Assembly: GCA_905250115.1 (NCBI GenBank)
Contig: CAJNOI010000117.1
Coordinates: forward strand, 74,920-138,919
DNA from: Adineta steineri
Taxonomy: Eukaryota > Rotifera > Eurotatoria > Adinetida > Adinetidae
Length of the DNA: 64,000 bases
Direction of reading: 5' to 3'
Part shown: positions 37,414 through 51,023 of the stretch, piece after piece
Layout of the letters: each line of letters begins with the position of its first letter
Numbering within the stretch: the stretch's first letter is position 1
Made by a program: the position numbers and the translations under genes
The notes under the pieces: model-generated
The model's database searches: none
Told to the model about the DNA's origin: nothing
What the model saw: the letters and a program-made list of their open reading frames with translations, nothing else

Positions 37414-39408
37414 ATGAAGTTTATTTATATATTTATCTTCTTCTTCATTTTCTTAGTAACATTGATTTCAGCTGGGTCCGTAACAAAAAAATAATATATG
37501 TATATATATGATTCGTGTTTTGTTTTTGTTTAGTCGAGATTTTTATAAAATTTTAAATCTACCAAGAACAGCAACATTAAATCAAATAAAAAAATCTTAT
37601 CGAAAATTAGCAAAAGAATTCCATCCTGATAAGAATAAAAATGATCCAAAAGCACAAGAAAAATTTCAAGATTTAGGTGCTGCTTATGAAGTAAAATAGT
37701 TCTAGAAAAAATGAAATTCATAATAAAAGAATTGTTTTTTTCTGTTTAGACATTGTCTGATACTGATAAACGTAAAGTTTATGATAAACATGGTGAAGAA
37801 GGTTTAAAACAACAAGGTGGTGGTGATGGATTTCATGATCCATTTTCCAGGTTAATTTAGAAAAAATTAAATATATACAAGTAGAATTGTTTTTCTTTGT
37901 TTAGTTTTTTTGGAGATTTTTTTCCTTTTGGTGGAGGATCAAGAGATGATGGGCAACATCATGTACCACGTGGTGGAGATTTAGTTATGAATTTATATGT
38001 AACACTTGAAGAAGTTTATAATGGAAATTTTATTGAAGTAAATCAATAAAGATTCGATAATTTTTTTGTATTCAATTAAATATTATATTTAGGTTGTTCG
38101 AGCTAAACCAGTTGCAAAACAAACGTCAGGTTCAAGAAAATGTAATTGTCGAATGGAAATGCGAACAACGCAAATGAGTCCTGGAAGAGTAAGATTATCA
38201 TTAATTTAAATAGAATAACACAATCTGAACTAGTTTAGTCTTATTACCAATATAAGAACACTAGAAATACTTCAAGAAACAGTTAAAATTATTATCTTAA
38301 TCTTTTCCGATCGGACGCTGCCGAATGGCAACATTTTATCGTAGGGGAATACGGTATTTTTAGAAGAGTCAGTCGGAAAGGATGAAGAATAAGTAACAAG
38401 TTTCCTTAGCAAACGTCAATACATTATAGATATCATCCCTAGAGATCAGCGTGGTAGTAACTAAAGTTTGCCCACGAACATGAAGAAAATCTTTTGATTT
38501 CATTTTTGGGATTATACATCTCGATTCTAATGAACTCATAGAGAATACACTAGCAATTCTGTTGAATAACGATAATGTTATATGATGTATGAATGTCAAA
38601 TTAATCATCCTGAAATAATCTATTTATTTATTTTAGTTTCAAATGATGCAAGAACAAATATGTGATGAATGTCCAAATATCAAGTAAATAGAATATAATT
38701 TGATAATTTTTAATTAAGCATTTTTGTTTTCTATTCATAGATTTGTTACTGAAGAAAAAGTCTTAGAAATTGAAGTTGAAGTTGGTGTAACCGATGGATA
38801 TGAAATACCATTTCTTGCTGAAGGTTTATATTTAATCATAAACTTCTAAGACTTTATTATTTTTATCTAGGAGAACCGCATATGGAAGGTGAACCAGGAG
38901 ATCTGAAATTTATTATTCGTATTCAAAAGTAGATTATAAAAATTTTTTCTGACAAAATATTTTTTTCTGTCACTTTAGGCATCCTGTTTTCGAACGTAAA
39001 AAAAATGATCTTTATACAAATTTAACAATTACACTTCAAGATGCATTGAATGGATTTAATATGTCAATAACACATCTCGATGGTCACAAAGTAATACAAT
39101 AATTTTTGGGTTTTAAATTTCTTTCATCGTTTTTTTATTTAGGTAACAATTAAACGTGAAAAAATTTCATGGCCCGGTGCTCGTATTAAGAAAAAAGGTG
39201 AGGGTTTATCACAACATGATCAAAATAATATAATTGGTGATCTTTATGTGACTATTGATGTTGCTTTTCCAAAAACTGAACTTAATGATGAACAACGTGA
39301 AAGTAATTTCATAATTTATTATGACAATATAACATTATTGTTTTTCGTTTAGTTATTAAAACTTTATTAAATCAACAATCAAAACATCAATTATATAATG
39401 GTTTATAA
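37414..39408 (+). CDS. DNAJB11: ER-lumenal DnaJ co-chaperone ERdj3/DNAJB11
   Basis: The first exon encodes a signal peptide ([21 protein letters not shown]). The J domain follows ([34 protein letters not shown]) with the HPD motif that stimulates BiP ATPase. Next is a short Gly/Phe region ([23 protein letters not shown]), then the substrate-binding domain ([18 protein letters not shown]), the Cys block characteristic of ERdj3 ([15 protein letters not shown]... and QICDECPN), [15 protein letters not shown], and [26 protein letters not shown]. It ends in the C-terminal dimerisation segment ([21 protein letters not shown]). Size is close to the mammalian protein (358). It starts only about 170 bases after the coronin stop codon on the same strand. 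Introns are about 50 bases, except one of about 450 bases near 38190-38635. Confidence 0.92.
38300..38383. mobile_element. Possible small inverted-repeat insertion in a DNAJB11 intron
   Basis: ATCTTTTCCGA at 38300 matches the inverse of TCGGAAAGGAT at 38373 at 10 of 11 positions, in the one DNAJB11 intron that is about nine times longer than the others. No target duplication found. Confidence 0.3.
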
Positions 39409-39868
39409 ATCTCAAAACTACAAAAATGCGACAAATGTGATGTTTTATTCCCAATTTTTCTTTTGCTTTTCGTTTTGATCTGATAAATGTGAATTATTCT
39501 TCGTATATATATTAATACGTAGAAAAATAATAAATTGTTTTTTTTTACGAAATAAAATTCTTGAATAATATCTAATCAATTCAATAAACGATTGTAAATC
39601 TACGAATTGTTTTTAAAATTGACCAATTATAAATGAGAATTTTGAAGTATGTTTTTTTCTTTACATCAGTTACGACTGACTAGAAGGTAAAAAGTGCTCA
39701 TCTGTCAAGCATAGAAAAAAGATTTGCCATTTCTACGTAGTAAAAACTAACAGGAACTACTTTTTAAATTAGAAATTTTTTTCTCTCTTCACAGTAAAAT
39801 ATGTTGATAATTAATTCATTTTTTTATTTTTATTTTATTCACAGTATGAAATCAAAAAAAGAAATTGT
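39409..39868. other. Convergent 3' intergenic region
   Basis: Between the stops of DNAJB11 (+) and the next gene (-). AT-rich; AATAAA occurs near 39528, soon after the DNAJB11 stop. No other feature. Confidence 0.4.
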
Positions 39869-40686
39869 CTATTCTTGTTTGTCTAAATTCATTAAATGTT
39901 GTATGTATGATTCCCAAGTTGGATGAGATAATTTTAAATCATTACAAATATTAGCATATTTTTCACGTGTATCAATAACATATTTCACAGCTAATTCACC
40001 TTTATCGATATATGTTTGCATAATTGGATCAGCTTTCATTGAGAACTAATATTAAAATGATTTTTTTTTGTTATCATAAAATAAATATTTTGTTTTACTT
40101 ACACCTTCTAATTCTGTTCGTGCTTTTGATACAAATTGTTTAATAGCATCAATATCAACAGGAAATTGTGTTTTTTGACTATGATATAAGAAATAAAAGA
40201 GTATGGAAGCTGTTGATATAAGCCGATGAATTTCATCTGAAACTAAATAATAGAAATAGGAGAAAAAAAATGAATTAACATATTTTTAATTTATATTTAC
40301 TTGATGAATCTAAACCTTTTTCTTTTAATTGATTTTTAACTTGTTCAAAATCAACATTGAATAATTTACCAAATTCATCTGTTGTTGGATATGAACCATC
40401 CTTTTTTAATAAGAAAAATAAATATGATTTTTATAGAATTTTGTTTTTTTACATTATTTTGTTGATGAAATATTTCATTGACAAGTGAATCAGTCAATGG
40501 CGTTTCAACGATTGAACTTAATGGTTTATCTAATAAATAATCGATATAAAATCCTATTTTCGAAAAACATAATTTATTTACCTGCTGTATTATTTGCAGC
40601 AGATCCGTTTATATTGTCCTAATTAAAACTATCAACTTAATTCTTCCGTTAATACAAGAAATACTTACAACTTCGTTGCTTGTCAT
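39869..40686 (-). CDS. Acidic alpha-helical protein, family unknown
   Basis: Six exons (40669-40686, 40582-40618, 40453-40529, 40301-40400, 40103-40242, 39869-40045) with GT-AG borders join in phase to 182 residues. It begins with a Ser/Asn-rich acidic stretch. Predicted helical sequence follows (TDEFGKLFNVDFEQVKNQLKEKG, SDEIHRLISTASILFYFLYHSQ, DIDAIKQFVSKARTELE, DKGELAVKYVIDTREKYANIC) and it ends DKQE. No signal peptide or clear membrane span; the hydrophobic LISTASILFYFLYH segment could be a helix core. Exon phase consistency and the conserved-looking C-terminal half support a real gene. Its family was not recognised. Confidence 0.6.
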
Positions 40687-41670
40687 TGTGTTAATTCACG
40701 TTAATAACTAGTAGCAGGCTGTTAATGGCAGAATAAGACACGTCAACCGAATTGAGGCTCTACACTTTCTCTTTTTTTCTTCTTTAGACATATATTCTTC
40801 TCTCCGCTCATTTATATTTTCTTCTTTTTTTTTCTTGTTCTTACTCGCCGGTCAAAAAACAGCCGACGACATAGGAAGGAGTTGCATTCACCGCCTTCTT
40901 CATACTCGACAAATCCACACAAAAAAAAAGAATTAGTCAGCTTTTTTTCTCGTTTTTTTTCTTGTTGATTCTCTTCCTCTTCCAAGAATATATTGCTTCA
41001 AAATGACAAACACAAAAATTAGCATGCTTATTTTCTTTTTCGAGATGCAACAATAATCTTCATTGACTGGAGCAAATTCATCTTTATTTCCTTTGGTTCT
41101 TTTTTGCGAAATCAGAAAAAAAGAGCGGTACAGATATCAATAAAGAGCGAGCAAAAAAAAAGAAAGAAGAAGTTTACACACAATTTTAAAGAAAAAAAAA
41201 AGTCAACATCAAAAATATAAGAAACAATATTTATGTTGTCAACATTTCTTTCTCTCAGATATCCACATATACAGACTAAAAACTTGTTGTTCGTGAATAT
41301 TTTACTTTGTATTTATATTAATCATAAGTGTTCTAATGGATCTTTCGCTGAGTAATTCATGTAAAGAAAAAAGAAAAAAACAAAGATTCAAATAAGAAAA
41401 GTTGACATCGTTTGAACAGGAAAAAGATTTATAATATGCTAGAGTATATCCTTATATAAGAAAAGTAAAGACTGATGTTTGTTTGTTTGTCTGTGTGTGT
41501 GTTTGTGTGTGTGTGAATAGTTTTTAAAAGAAGAAAAAAAAGAGCGAAGAATAAAATAAAGAAACAAAATAGCACACACGCGTACAACAACGAAAGAAAC
41601 AAACAAACGAAAAAAAAAAGATATTTCTTTTATAATTAATAATGATGAATGATATTTTATATGGTCAATT
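40687..41670. other. Intergenic region
   Basis: Upstream of the unknown helical gene and downstream of calmodulin (both minus strand). Poly-purine and poly-pyrimidine tracts and a (GT)n run near 41485-41515. No gene seen. Confidence 0.4.
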
Positions 41671-43038
<1,368 letters not shown>

Positions 43039-44322
43039 ATGGCAGAAGGAGGTTATAATATGTCATCGCGCAATGTTTATGGTGATCGGATGCAGCAGCA
43101 GCAGCCAGAACAACAACAAGGTTTATTTGGGTTAAATAAACAAATAAATAAATAATTTATTTCTGTTTTTTTTCTTAGGCAGCGCGTTGGTAAATGAAGA
43201 AGAATTAGCAAGTAAAACACTTCATATACAATCGAAACGTTTTTATTTGGATGTTAAACAAAATCGACGTGGTCGATTTTTAAAAATTGCTGAAGTAAAC
43301 AAGAAAAAATTCTTCATATGATCTTTTATTTATATTTTTCTCTTTAGGTAAGTTCCGGTGGTCGTAAAAGTCGTATCTTAATGTCAATGAATGTTGCACG
43401 TGAATTACGCGATCGTTTACAAGCATTTGATGAACATATTCATACATTAAGTAAATTTTGAAAGCGTTTTGAAGTTTTGAAGTTTAAGTTTTTTATTTAG
43501 ATGGACAATCAATTGATAGTGATGAACAACTTCGATCAGCTATTATATCACGTGATGACAGAAAATATTATCTTGATTTACGAGAAAATGAACGTGGAGT
43601 ATTTCTACGAATTTCTATGGTTGGAATAAATACACCTCGATCACAAATTGCAATACCAGCAGAAGGTGTACAAGAATTAAGAGAATCTTTAATAGATTTA
43701 ATTGAAGAATTTGGAGCTGAAGATGATCGAGGTACAATAAAAAAGAAGATTTTTAATAGAAAAATTAAATCCGAATATTTCTTTTAGATAGTATCGAATC
43801 ATTACCTGCAATAGGTAAGTTATTCTTATTTTTAGTTGAGTATTAAAACAACATAGTGCTCTTTATCATGAATTAATGAAATTATTTATAGTTGTCTACG
43901 TACTTTGATGAAATAAAAAAGACTTGTCATGATTAATTAGTTTTGTTAAAATACTTTAATTGACTTCTAGGGAGAAGATATATATATATAGAAGTATTCA
44001 AATTTTGTTTTCTTTAGAATTGCCTGAACCACCTAGTAATAAATATGTTCATGTTGGAAATAAAAATTTCTATTTTGATGTTGGTTCAAATAATCGTGGT
44101 GTATTTTTACGTATATCAGAAGTATAAAACTTAACAAAAAAAAATAAAACAGATGTTTTTATTTATTTTGTTTAGGTTCGTTCTAATTTTCGATCAGCTA
44201 TAACAATACCAGAAAAAGTCTGGCCTTTGTTTCGAGATAATATTAAAGATTTTATTGATATTATGGATAATCAACGTAATAACCCTGGTGAAAAATCATC
44301 TAGTCCGCCAAGCGGAAACTAA
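43039..44322 (+). CDS. Pur-alpha family single-stranded nucleic acid-binding protein
   Basis: Starts [12 protein letters not shown] with a Gln-rich lead, followed by three PUR repeats: [29 protein letters not shown], then [25 protein letters not shown], then [28 protein letters not shown]. Each repeat closes with a helix (for example [30 protein letters not shown]). Repeats I and II form the intramolecular nucleic acid-binding unit and repeat III dimerises in the known family. The basic [13 protein letters not shown] surface is kept. Pur-alpha binds purine-rich ssDNA and RNA and acts in transcription and mRNA transport. Six short introns. The end is [12 protein letters not shown] and PURB cannot be told apart here. 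Confidence 0.92.
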
Positions 44323-44767
44323 TATATATTTGGTTCTTAGAATTTTAATCAGTAGTTTATAGTTACGTTTTAAACACAATAATATTTTAATGAAATTTGT
44401 TTGTTTTCTTCTTTCTTTTCTAAACAAACTTGCTCTTCCCTTTAGCCGGTGTTATTCGCTTTTATAATTTAGAATGGAAGGTCTTTCGTCCAGTAACTCA
44501 TTTTCTTGTCGTATATATATATTTTTATTTATTGACGAAACAAAAAAAAAACATTTCTCTAGTATTAGTCATTGTGTGTATGTATCTATGCGGGAAAGAT
44601 GAAAAGTATTGTGCTTTAATGTCGGTATATTGCATATATATTTATTCCAAAATCAGTATTTTTGTTTTGTTTGTCAAAGAAAAAAAAATAAATGTATTAA
44701 CAATCAAATTTATGCTTATATATGTATTATCTTTAGATATGAATAATTAATTTCTTTTTTTTTTGCA
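44323..44767. other. Intergenic region between Pur-alpha and the BAZ1-like gene
   Basis: 445 bases, T-rich, same-strand genes either side. A 106-residue open frame across it is hydrophobic low-complexity sequence in the 3' flank and is not considered a gene. Confidence 0.4.
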
Positions 44768-47700
44768 ATGCCTTTATTTGGACGAAGATTATTTCATATT
44801 AATGAAAATGATATTAAAGAAGATAATCATGACATTTATACAATTGAACATACAGGTGAAGAATTTCATAGTAAAATTTTATATGACAAATTAAAGAAAA
44901 TTTATGATTTGGAACGATGGACTTGTGAATGTACATGGAGAGCTGGTTTAACGCATAAAGAAGCATATCAATCGGAAATTGATATAAGAAAAACATTAGA
45001 AACAATTGTACCGAATTATTTTAATAAACCAATTTTTGATATTATATATCATAGTAAGTAAACATTTCCGAAAGACATGAATATCCTATAGAAAATTTAT
45101 TTAGATGTTAAACCGTTAGAAAAATTGGCAGAAGAAGTATCGATTATACTTAGTCAAAGCTTTGTTATTAATGAACCAATACAATTCAAAAAGAAAAAAG
45201 ATAATACAATGTAATATTTTTATTTCTTTTTTATCAATATAATAATTTATTTCAATTAGTGTCAAAGGTATTATCGAACGTATAGATGATAATGAAGATC
45301 CAAAAAAACGTTCATCAGAACGTGCCTCTGTTCAATCTAAACCACCATCAGATAAAGTAAATTACATTAAAATTTTATTTTTCTTTTATTCTTTTTTCTC
45401 TCTAGCAAATGAAAAATGTTAAATATTCAGTACGATTATTAGATGAAGATTGTGTAATGAATAATGTTCTTCCAAATGAATTACAGTATGTTAAAATATT
45501 AAATAGAATTTAATTATTTAGTTTTATTTTATTTTCTAGACGATGTAGTTTTATACCTAATCGTGAAAAACTAAAAACATTTATTCGTTCATATGCAATA
45601 CGACTTGGAAATCGAATTGATAGTCCATGGATATTTTATGATGAAACAAATAAAGAAAAATATGATATTAAAGATCGATTATCAACAGATATTATTGAAA
45701 AATTTAAAAAATCAACAACTGTTACACTTGATGTAAATAGAAAGTTCATTTTTTTTTCTTTTTCTCGTAGAGAAGAGTCAAGTAGAGAGCTGTACTGCCC
45801 TCCGAAACCCGCGGAATCGGAATGACTATTTAAAATTTTTCGGAGTCGGAGCTGGAATAAAAAATCCCGACTCCGCAGTTCTCTAGAGTCAAGTAAACAT
45901 AAATTGTCTGATTGTGTGTCTGCGGGGTCAAAAAAACATCGAACACCGATTTTCCCGAAAACACATTTCTAGAGGTATTTCGATGCAGGGACTTCGAATC
46001 TGATGTTAGTTTTTTGAAATTGTTTGAATAAATAGTGTGCTGGTAGCGAAGATATATCGGTTTTACGAGAAAGAGCTGAGCGAGTCTTCAGAAGAGCGTT
46101 ACTTGTATATATGACAATTTATTTTTAATAGGAAATTGTACGGGAACAAGAAAGAATTGCACGAAAACAAGCAGAAGAACAAGCTGCGGCACTTGCTGAA
46201 AATGATAAATCAAAGGAAATTAATAATAATAGTAAGTCGAAAATTTAAGTGTAAAATAATATGAAATATCTTTATTTTTAGCTTCTATTTCAAATGGTCA
46301 TTTAGATGATATACAAATAATTCTTTCCGATGATGAAAATAAATCTAAAATATCCAATAAAAAAACATCACCCATAAAAAAATCTCCAACAAAAGCAAAA
46401 AAACAATTAACATTACATGATATGAAATTTATGAAGAATGCTCCTAATCATAATGAATTATTAGAAAAATCATCTATAAGAACATATGATATTGCTATAC
46501 CTTATTCATTATTACAAAAACTTGATAAAACACGTCGAGAACGTGGTATTGATTCAAGATATTTTCATCGTCTTATCCTTAATTGTGCTCGAACATTGAA
46601 TGATAAACAACGTTTACGTTTACCGGATGAATATCGTTCATTAATACAAATAAAATATGATGAACTTGAATTAAAACGACGTTTATCACAAATGAATGAT
46701 GAAGAAAAAAAATTATTTCTTCAAACAAAACGTTTAGAACAAAAACCAATTGAAGATTTTGATTGTACATTTTTAAAAGATCTCCCACAACCAAAACAAA
46801 TCGAAACAACATTAAATATTTCATCGAATTCAATTGGAAATTTTCTTATGGTATCAACATTTTTAACATCATGTCATTCATTATTTTATTTATCATTAAA
46901 TGATGAAATATCTAAAACAACACAAATTTATTTACGTTCATTTAAAATTGATTATTTATTAAATACATCAATAAATATGTTTTCAAATTATTTTATTGAA
47001 ATTTTACAAATATTAATGAAATTATTATTCAAAGAAGATGAAAATCGTTCAAATGATAGTGAAAATCAAGATGATGATGATGTTGAAAAGAAGGAAGAGC
47101 AAGAAAATACTACTACTACGAATAATAATAATAATAATAAAGAAAAAAATTCGAAAAATTTAAATAATGATAATAATAATAATGAACAAATTGATATTGA
47201 AGATATATATTCAATACAATTATCAGATATACCATTAACACCATATACATGTCAAGAATTAACTCGTCTATATTTATTAAAAGAAAAAGATGAAACCAAT
47301 CAAAATATTCTAGAGAAATTAGCTAACTCCGAAACAAAAGATTTACAAATATCAGAACAAGTAAGTTTAATCAAATTCAAGTTACACCGATTAGGATGTA
47401 TTCTGAAAGGATTCCTACGCGTGCAGTTTTCCTTCGAGATTTATATTGTCCTTTTCTTATGCTGAATTGATATAATAATTTTCAATCTCGCTCATTTCTC
47501 TTATCATTAATATTGAATATCATGATCATATCTATATTATTCTAGACTGAGTTTACTTTTCTAAAGACACGAATTGTAATTCTTTGTATAAGTTGTTAGC
47601 AATCATCTTTTGTTTCAATAGCGTGTTTAGATACCAACTCTGATATTTACTCTAAATTAGATATATCTAATCTTATCACTATTAAATTTAGATTGATCTT

Positions 47701-50362
47701 CTTGTATTATTGGTTAATACAATTACTACAGATAATGAATTAATGTCTGATTATTTTGAATATTTAACTCGTACGATGTCTGAAGCAGCTCGTGAACGTA
47801 ATCAATTAATAGCCGAACGTCGTAAGGCACAAGAAGAAGAAAGTAAACAGAAAAAAATACAATTACAAAATGGTGAAAACGAAAAAGTTTCATCGAAAAA
47901 ACAAACAAAAATTGGACCATTAATAACACCAAAAAATAGTAATGGAATAACGAATGATGAAAATCAACAAACATCACCGGGTATTGTTGATGAAAATGGA
48001 GATATTGATGATGGTGATCTTAAAACAGTTTTACAAAGACGAAGACAAATGGTTGCTTTATCAAAAGAATTAAAAGAAAAACGTGAAATTGAAGCACAAA
48101 AACTTTATATAAAACAAAAACGTCAATTAGCTATTCAAAAAGCTGAACAAATTTATCAAGTAAAAGAAATATATTCATATTTATTTATTTATTTTCCTAT
48201 GATTTATTTAGGATGCACTTGTTAATCTTCAATATGGCTTTCGAATTAAACCATTAGGATATGATCGAAATTATAATCGCTATTGGTTCTTTCGAGGTTA
48301 TCCTGGTATATTCGTAGAAAAAGGTATGATAATCTATATGATTTCAGTAGTTGATTCTTCAAGCCTATTTAACTTGATAGTAAATAAAATATCTAAACGA
48401 TTCAAATTTATTTCATTAGTTTCTATAGAATATCAGATGATAATCTTTAATGAAGATGACAACTATGTAATTCCATGCCTAGTGGCCTAACAAGAAAATC
48501 ACGGGTGCCGGGACAAAGGCTAGCGATGCCAGGGCTAGGCCACCCCTGATTACGCTCAGTGTTTTATCTAGAGGATGGGTGGCGCCCACCAGAACTTTCG
48601 ATTCGCTCACCCAAAATATGACACTTCGACAGAGCACTATTAGGCGGCGCCCACCCAGAATTTTCGTTTCGCACACCCAAATAATGGAACCTGGATAAAA
48701 CATTGCTTACGCTACTTGTTAAATCTCGTTATACCATCGTAATCTTTAACTATTCTGAAAACTCTCTGTAGACAATCGAATGTATCTTTCAAGTATTCAT
48801 TTATATACATATAAAATTTTATTTTAGGTTGGATTGGTTCCGATGTAAATTATTCCGTTGAATTATCTTCTGAAGATGTATTATCAACTACTAATGATGA
48901 AAAAATTATACCTAAAGATGAATTAAATCAATGGTTTATCTATGATGATGAAATAATAATTCAACAATTAATACAATCATTAAACGATCGTGGTATTCGT
49001 GAACATAATTTATTAATAAATTTAAAAAAATCTATGCCACTTATACATAATGAATTTGAACAAATAAAAAAATCGAAAAATTCTCTTGAACAACATGATG
49101 AAAATCTTGAATTATCAAATGATATAATAACATCATTTAAAAGTGAACTTGAAGATATTGAAACACGTTTACGTCTTGGTTCATTAGGTGGTTTTATTAT
49201 ACCTGAAAATCTTGTTGAATGGCAAAATAAATTAAAACAATCGAATGAACGTATTGATCTTGGTGAATTACTTATACAATTACAACAAACAGTTGCAGAT
49301 AAATATGCATCTGGTATATTTAATTTACCTGATAAAAAATCATTTCAAATCTGGTTAAATGATTGTCGAACATGTAAAACATATTCACGTTTATATGTTT
49401 TAATGATGATATTTGAAAATTCTATCACATGGAATAAATCAACCGTTGGAATAAAATGTAAAATATGTCGTAAAAAACATAAAGATGAATATATTATTGT
49501 TTGTGATCAATGTTGTTACGGTTTTCATCAAGAATGTTTACGTGATTCAAATGATAATAATATAAAAAATTCAACAAATGATTTATGGTATTGTCCAGCA
49601 TGTCGACCATCAACTAAACGACGTATTAGACAAGATAAAAAGAAAATTGATTATCAAGAAAATGAAATCTATGATGATGATATGGATGTTGAAACAGATT
49701 CAAATACAACGAATCAAGAAGATTTATCAGAATCTGATCATAATATAGAAGATGATATTTGTCATATATGCGGAGGTGAAAATGATTTAATACAATGTAC
49801 ACAATGTCAATTACATTATCATTGTCAATGTCATGAACCACCATTAAGATGTGCACCACGATCTACAACATGGATATGTAATAATTGTCGAAATGAAATT
49901 GCCAACGAAACAAATAAATCAAAAACAAATAAACAAATTAAAAAATCGAAACAAAAAACTTCAATAAAAACACAGAAACAAAATAATACGCGTAAAAGTA
50001 AATTTATATAATAAGATAAAGATTTTCTTTTATAAATTGTTTTTTTGAATATAGATTCGCGTAAAAATTATTGTGAAGCTGATGAAGAAGAAGAAAGTGA
50101 AGCTGAAGAGAAAACAAAAGGACAACGACGTTCGAAACGATTACGACGATCAGAACCATCTCCAGCAAAAAAGAATGAAGATAATCAACGTACAAATCGA
50201 CGATCTCGTACTATAAAATCCATATCATCATCATCATCATCATCTTCCGATGAAGATCAAATAACAAATAATAATGATGATGACGAAAGTAATTTAGCAC
50301 AAACTGATGATGATGAAGAAGAGAATGAAAACAACAACGATGATTCACCGTCCTCAAATTAG
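44768..50362 (+). CDS. BAZ1/ACF1-type chromatin remodelling subunit, no bromodomain
   Basis: About eleven exons, roughly 1,300 residues. The WAC domain is at the very N-terminus (MPLFGRRLFHI...WTCECTWRAGLTHKEA). A basic region with KKQLTLHDMKFMK precedes the DDT-like part (LPDEYRSLIQIKYDELELKRRLSQM and DFDCTFLKDLP...LMVSTFL) and the WHIM segments (IQLSDIPLTPYTCQELTRLYL, then RIKPLGYDRNYNRYWFF...PGIFVEKGW, the WSTF motif). Two PHD fingers follow: CKICRKKHKDEYIIVCDQCCYGFHQEC...WYCPAC (about 49455-49605) and CHICGGENDLIQCTQCQLHYHCQCHEPPL...WICNNC (about 49759-49890). The protein ends in an acidic, Ser-rich and RRSKRLRR tail with no bromodomain, which BAZ1A, BAZ1B and fly Acf1 have after the PHD finger(s). 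It is expected to be the large partner of ISWI in nucleosome spacing. Three introns are enlarged by repeats. Confidence 0.9.
45783..45885. mobile_element. 103-bp hAT-type MITE in a BAZ1 intron
   Basis: Ends are TAGAGAGCTG (45783) and CAGTTCTCTA (ending 45885), inverse of each other at 9 of 10 positions. The 8 bases GAGTCAAG flank both sides (45775-45782 and 45886-45893), an 8-bp target duplication diagnostic of the hAT superfamily. The interior is a second foldback (CTCCGAAACCCGCGGAATCGG and CGGAGTCGGAGC... CCCGACTCCG). Too short for any gene. Confidence 0.85.
45897..46112. repeat. Dispersed repeat related to 370-745
   Basis: Holds GTCAAAAAAACATCGAA..., TTTCTAGAGGTATTTCGATG, GACTTCGAATCTGA and, at 46061, TTTTACGAGAAAGAGCTGAG with CGAGTCTTCAGAAGAGCGTTA. 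All of these blocks occur in the same order in the subterminal repeat at the start of the window. It sits in an intron next to the hAT MITE. Confidence 0.7.
48480..48705. mobile_element. Less AT-rich MITE-like insertion in a BAZ1 intron
   Basis: An island in an otherwise AT-rich 500-base intron. It opens with AGTGGCCTAA and has CTAGGCCAC at 48534-48543, which can pair. Two direct copies of a 65-bp unit follow, each starting GGCGCCCACC (48581 and 48646) and continuing CAGAA.TTTCG.TTCGC.CACCCAAA. No coding capacity. Superfamily not recognised. Confidence 0.5.
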
Positions 50363-51023
50363 TCAAATTTGTAATTATTATTATTATCATACATCTTAAA
50401 CTTGATATCTCAAATTGTATATACATATAATAATCATATGACAAGTCAAATGTTAACTTTCCATGTAAATATTATATGTCTCATATATATAGTCAATTTC
50501 AATCTTTACTTCTACTATTGTTTATCTTTGTATTATCTTAACCGGTTGTATATTAAACTGAAGAAAGAATTACAAAAAAATTTATATATATATATTGTCT
50601 CTGTGTGCTAATTAGCACAAATTTAGATTTGTTTGTTTTTTTTTTGATATAAGAAAATATCTGACAAAACTTTTTTTTCGTCTTCTCCTCCTCTCATTTG
50701 TTCTTTGTACTTGTGTGTGTGTCTGTGCTTTTTTTTGTATCTTGGTATAAACTCTATTTTTGTACGTCATTCTAGGCGATATATATAATTGTATGATTGA
50801 TGTTTATGTGTTGAAAAAAAATATATATGAACTATTTTGGTATGATGAATTAATTGATTCCAGCTTTTTTGTTTATAATATTCAGTGAACATCAATGATT
50901 CATTGTCAAGATTAATCTTAAAATGTTTTATTACTCTAATATTTAAATACAAGTGAATCAAGTAGAATTATTTTATTGATATAATTTTAAAAGAAAAACT
51001 AAAATGTCATATATATATATCAT
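50363..51023. other. Convergent 3' intergenic region
   Basis: Between the BAZ1-like stop and the superoxide dismutase remnant. T-rich with (TA)n and (GT)n microsatellites; no gene seen. Confidence 0.4.

Noticed and set aside
37530-37721. Minus-strand frame over the J domain
   Set aside because: Antisense of DNAJB11 exon 2.
44430-44750. 106-residue plus-strand frame after Pur-alpha
   Set aside because: Hydrophobic, T-rich 3' flank; start and end have no gene-like context.
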